Position numbers and translations under genes: made by a program. Positions 4,437 through 5,393 of a stretch of DNA of 5,393 nucleotides are shown here, piece after piece; position 1 is the stretch's first letter; each line of letters starts with the position of its first letter. Under the pieces are notes generated by a model. It was not told the DNA's origin, did no database searches, and saw only the letters and a list, made by a program, of their open reading frames with translations. The stretch lies in assembly GCA_018370615.1 (NCBI GenBank), contig JAGZAC010000139.1:1-5393 (forward strand), read 5' to 3'. The stretch comes from Clostridiales bacterium (GTDB taxonomy: Bacteria > Bacillota > Clostridia > Oscillospirales > CAG-272).

Positions 4437-4728
4437 CCTCCCCTGTGTAAAGCAAGACATCACGGCAAGCCCTCCTAACAAAAGCCTCCCCTGTGCAAAG
4501 AAAAGCGGCACGGCAAGCCCCTCCCAACAAAAGTCTCCCCTGTGTAAAGCAAGGCGTCACGGCAAGCCCCTCCCAACAAAAGCCTCCCCTGCGCAAGGGA
4601 AGACATCACGGTAAGCTCCTCCCAACAAAAGTCTCCCCTGTGTAAAGCAAGACGGCACGGCAAGCCCCTCCCAACAAAAGCCTCCCCTGCGCAAGGGAAG
4701 ACATCACGGCAAGCCCCTCCCAACAAAA
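4437..4728. repeat. Tandem array of degenerate 49-bp units
   Basis: The anchor AACAAAAG recurs at 4477, 4526, 4575, 4624, 4673 and 4722, exactly 49 bp apart. The first unit is 48 bp because of one lost C. Each unit opens G(C/T)CTCCCCTG, as the palindromic element does, but has lost the second hairpin and instead ends with CCCCTCCCAACAAAA. Units alternate between a 'GTCTCCCCTGTGTAAAGCAA' type (4533, 4631) and a 'GCCTCCCCTGCGCAAGGGAA' type (4582, 4680), so the two most recent pairs form a 98-bp duplication. The open frames across the array on the minus strand are not coding: 49 is not a multiple of three, so each unit is read in a different frame. No unique spacers, so not a CRISPR array. Confidence 0.88.
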
Positions 4729-4777
4729 GCCTCCCCTGTGCAAGGGGAGGTGTCGCCGCAGGCGACGGAGGGGTTGT
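4729..4777 (+). repeat. Palindromic repeat element, copy 3, capping the tandem array
   Basis: CCTCCCCT (4730-4737) pairs with AGGGGAGG (4743-4750), then GTCGCC-gca-GGCGAC (4752-4766) forms a perfect second hairpin, followed by GGAGGGGTTGT. It is exactly one 49-bp period long and continues the phase of the tandem units, so the array appears to have grown from this element. Confidence 0.82.
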
Positions 4778-4935
4778 AAAGGAAAACATTTCCCCAGCCG
4801 ATTTTACCCACATGCTGCAAAATCAGCCGCTGCCGGAATATGCAATCGCTTCCGGGAACCCAAGCACTTGATTCACTTTTGTTTCGTTTTCCGTAGAAAC
4901 ACAACCAGCATTTGTCCTTTCCAATATTTCCTCTA
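4778..4935. other. Non-coding stretch before the regulator promoter
   Basis: No credible gene. The only structure seen is CCGGAA (4833-4838) pairing with TTCCGG (4850-4855) around an 11-base loop, without a T-tract. Confidence 0.55.
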
Positions 4936-4964
4936 TTGAAATCAACCTAAAATTGCAATACAAT
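4936..4964 (+). promoter_or_regulatory. Promoter of the XRE-family regulator gene
   Basis: TTGAAA (4936-4941), 17-bp spacer, TACAAT (4959-4964). Predicted start about 4971, giving a 45-nt leader before the ATG at 5016. Confidence 0.72.
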
Positions 4965-4970
4965 ATAGCC

Positions 4971-4984
4971 ATGAAAGCTTTCAT
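4971..4984. promoter_or_regulatory. 14-bp palindrome at the transcription start, candidate operator
   Basis: ATGAAAGCTTTCAT is a perfect palindrome beginning about 7 bases after the -10 of the promoter in front of the XRE regulator gene. A dimeric HTH repressor bound here would block initiation, so autoregulation by the downstream protein is plausible; no second copy was seen in the window. Confidence 0.4.
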
Positions 4985-5015
4985 AAATTCATTGAAACTG
5001 TAGGAAGTGAAAAAT

Positions 5016-5393
5016 ATGTATGTTGAATCCATCGGAAAAGTGATTGCAAAATTGCGTAAGGATATGAACATAACACAAGAGGAAATCGCGAAGGCTGTTG
5101 GCATCTCGGCACAAGCTGTATCCAAATGGGAAAACGGCGGTGTTCCCGATACAGAGCTGTTACCGAAAATTGCAGATTTTTTCAATGTTTCGATTGACAC
5201 GTTGTTCGGAAGGGAAATAACCGATTATCGCGCCGTTCAAAAAGCCTTGACCCGAATCATTGCCGAAACGGAGCCTGCTCTGCGATTTGAGAAAGTTTTT
5301 GAATTGTGCTGGGATATCGAGCGGGCAATGTTCGGGGAAACATCTGTGGACAACAGCATCAAGGATTATGCGGCTACATTGGGCGAAAGTGAG
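5016..5393 (+). CDS. XRE-family helix-turn-helix transcriptional regulator (partial, 126 codons)
   Basis: Start ATG 5016 follows AGGAAG with an 8-base gap; the frame stays open to the last base of the window. Residues 5-60 form a Cro/CI-type HTH domain: IGKVIAKLRKDMNITQEEIA, then the recognition-helix region VGISAQAVSKWENGGVPDTE, then LLPKIADFFNVSIDTLFGRE. SKWENG is the family signature. The C-terminal part (from about residue 68, YRAVQKALTRIIAETEPALR and FEKVFELCWDIERAMFG) is helical and resembles the effector or dimerisation region of a group of clostridial XRE regulators; I cannot name the ligand. The gene is well separated from its neighbours by the repeat island, has its own promoter and a possible operator, and its targets probably lie downstream. 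Confidence 0.9.
   Translation, partial: MYVESIGKVIAKLRKDMNITQEEIAKAVGISAQAVSKWENGGVPDTELLPKIADFFNVSIDTLFGREITDYRAVQKALTRIIAETEPALRFEKVFELCWDIERAMFGETSVDNSIKDYAATLGESE

Noticed and set aside
4437..4777. CRISPR array
   Set aside because: Units are contiguous and similar over their whole 49 bp; there are no unique spacers and no cas genes.
4399..4904. Minus-strand open frames with repeated 'LLGGACRD' and 'FVGRGLPC' peptides
   Set aside because: They come from the 49-bp tandem array read in changing frames; no start signal and no family resemblance.
4823..5200. 125-codon minus-strand open frame
   Set aside because: Antisense to the XRE regulator gene and its promoter, which have clear start signals and a recognised domain.

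Overview
The window looks like a chromosomal region of a low-to-mid G+C Gram-positive gut Clostridia, probably Oscillospiraceae/Ruminococcaceae-like. The reasons are near-consensus AAAGGAGG ribosome sites, sigma-A promoters with 17-bp spacers, TasA/camelysin-type surface proteins with a cell-wall sorting signal, a GEMM (c-di-GMP-I) riboswitch, and many GC-rich 'CCTCCCC...GGGGAGG' palindromic repeats. The taxonomic placement is inference; no marker gene is present.

Left third (1-1990, minus strand): a surface or biofilm-matrix type operon reads right to left. Its first gene (1187-1990) encodes a membrane-exported protein with a C-terminal APQTG sorting motif, a hydrophobic segment and a basic tail. 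The second gene (649-1197) overlaps it by 11 bp and encodes a small TasA/camelysin-like secreted protein. After 570 bp containing repeats and a 15-codon mini-ORF with a 9-G tract, a third gene (81 to beyond base 1) starts with a typical SipW-cognate signal peptide.

Middle (2101-3611): the most interesting part. Two 24-bp inverted repeats (23/24 identical) enclose one gene for a complete tyrosine recombinase (2248-3354). Each repeat is built like a recombinase core site: two 9-bp arms around a 7-bp asymmetric spacer, with the spacers in opposite orientation. A consensus-like promoter sits just inside each repeat and points outward. The left one reads through the repeat into the surface operon. 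The right one reads through the other repeat into a strong intrinsic terminator just outside. I read this as a self-encoded invertible promoter cassette controlling the surface-protein operon. Inversion would swap the promoter facing the operon and reverse the recombinase gene relative to it.

Right part (3655-4183, plus strand): a separate promoter, a c-di-GMP-I riboswitch with a candidate terminator platform, a 68-aa DUF6514-like gene, and a terminator. c-di-GMP commonly controls sessile/motile choices, so its position beside a matrix-type operon is suggestive but does not prove a link.

Far right (4251-5393): a repeat island made of two inverted copies of a 49-bp palindromic element. The inner side of the right copy carries a tandem array of degenerate 49-bp units, with an alternating 98-bp period. 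It is followed by a promoter, a 14-bp palindrome at the expected transcription start, and the first 126 codons of an XRE-family helix-turn-helix regulator that runs off the window.
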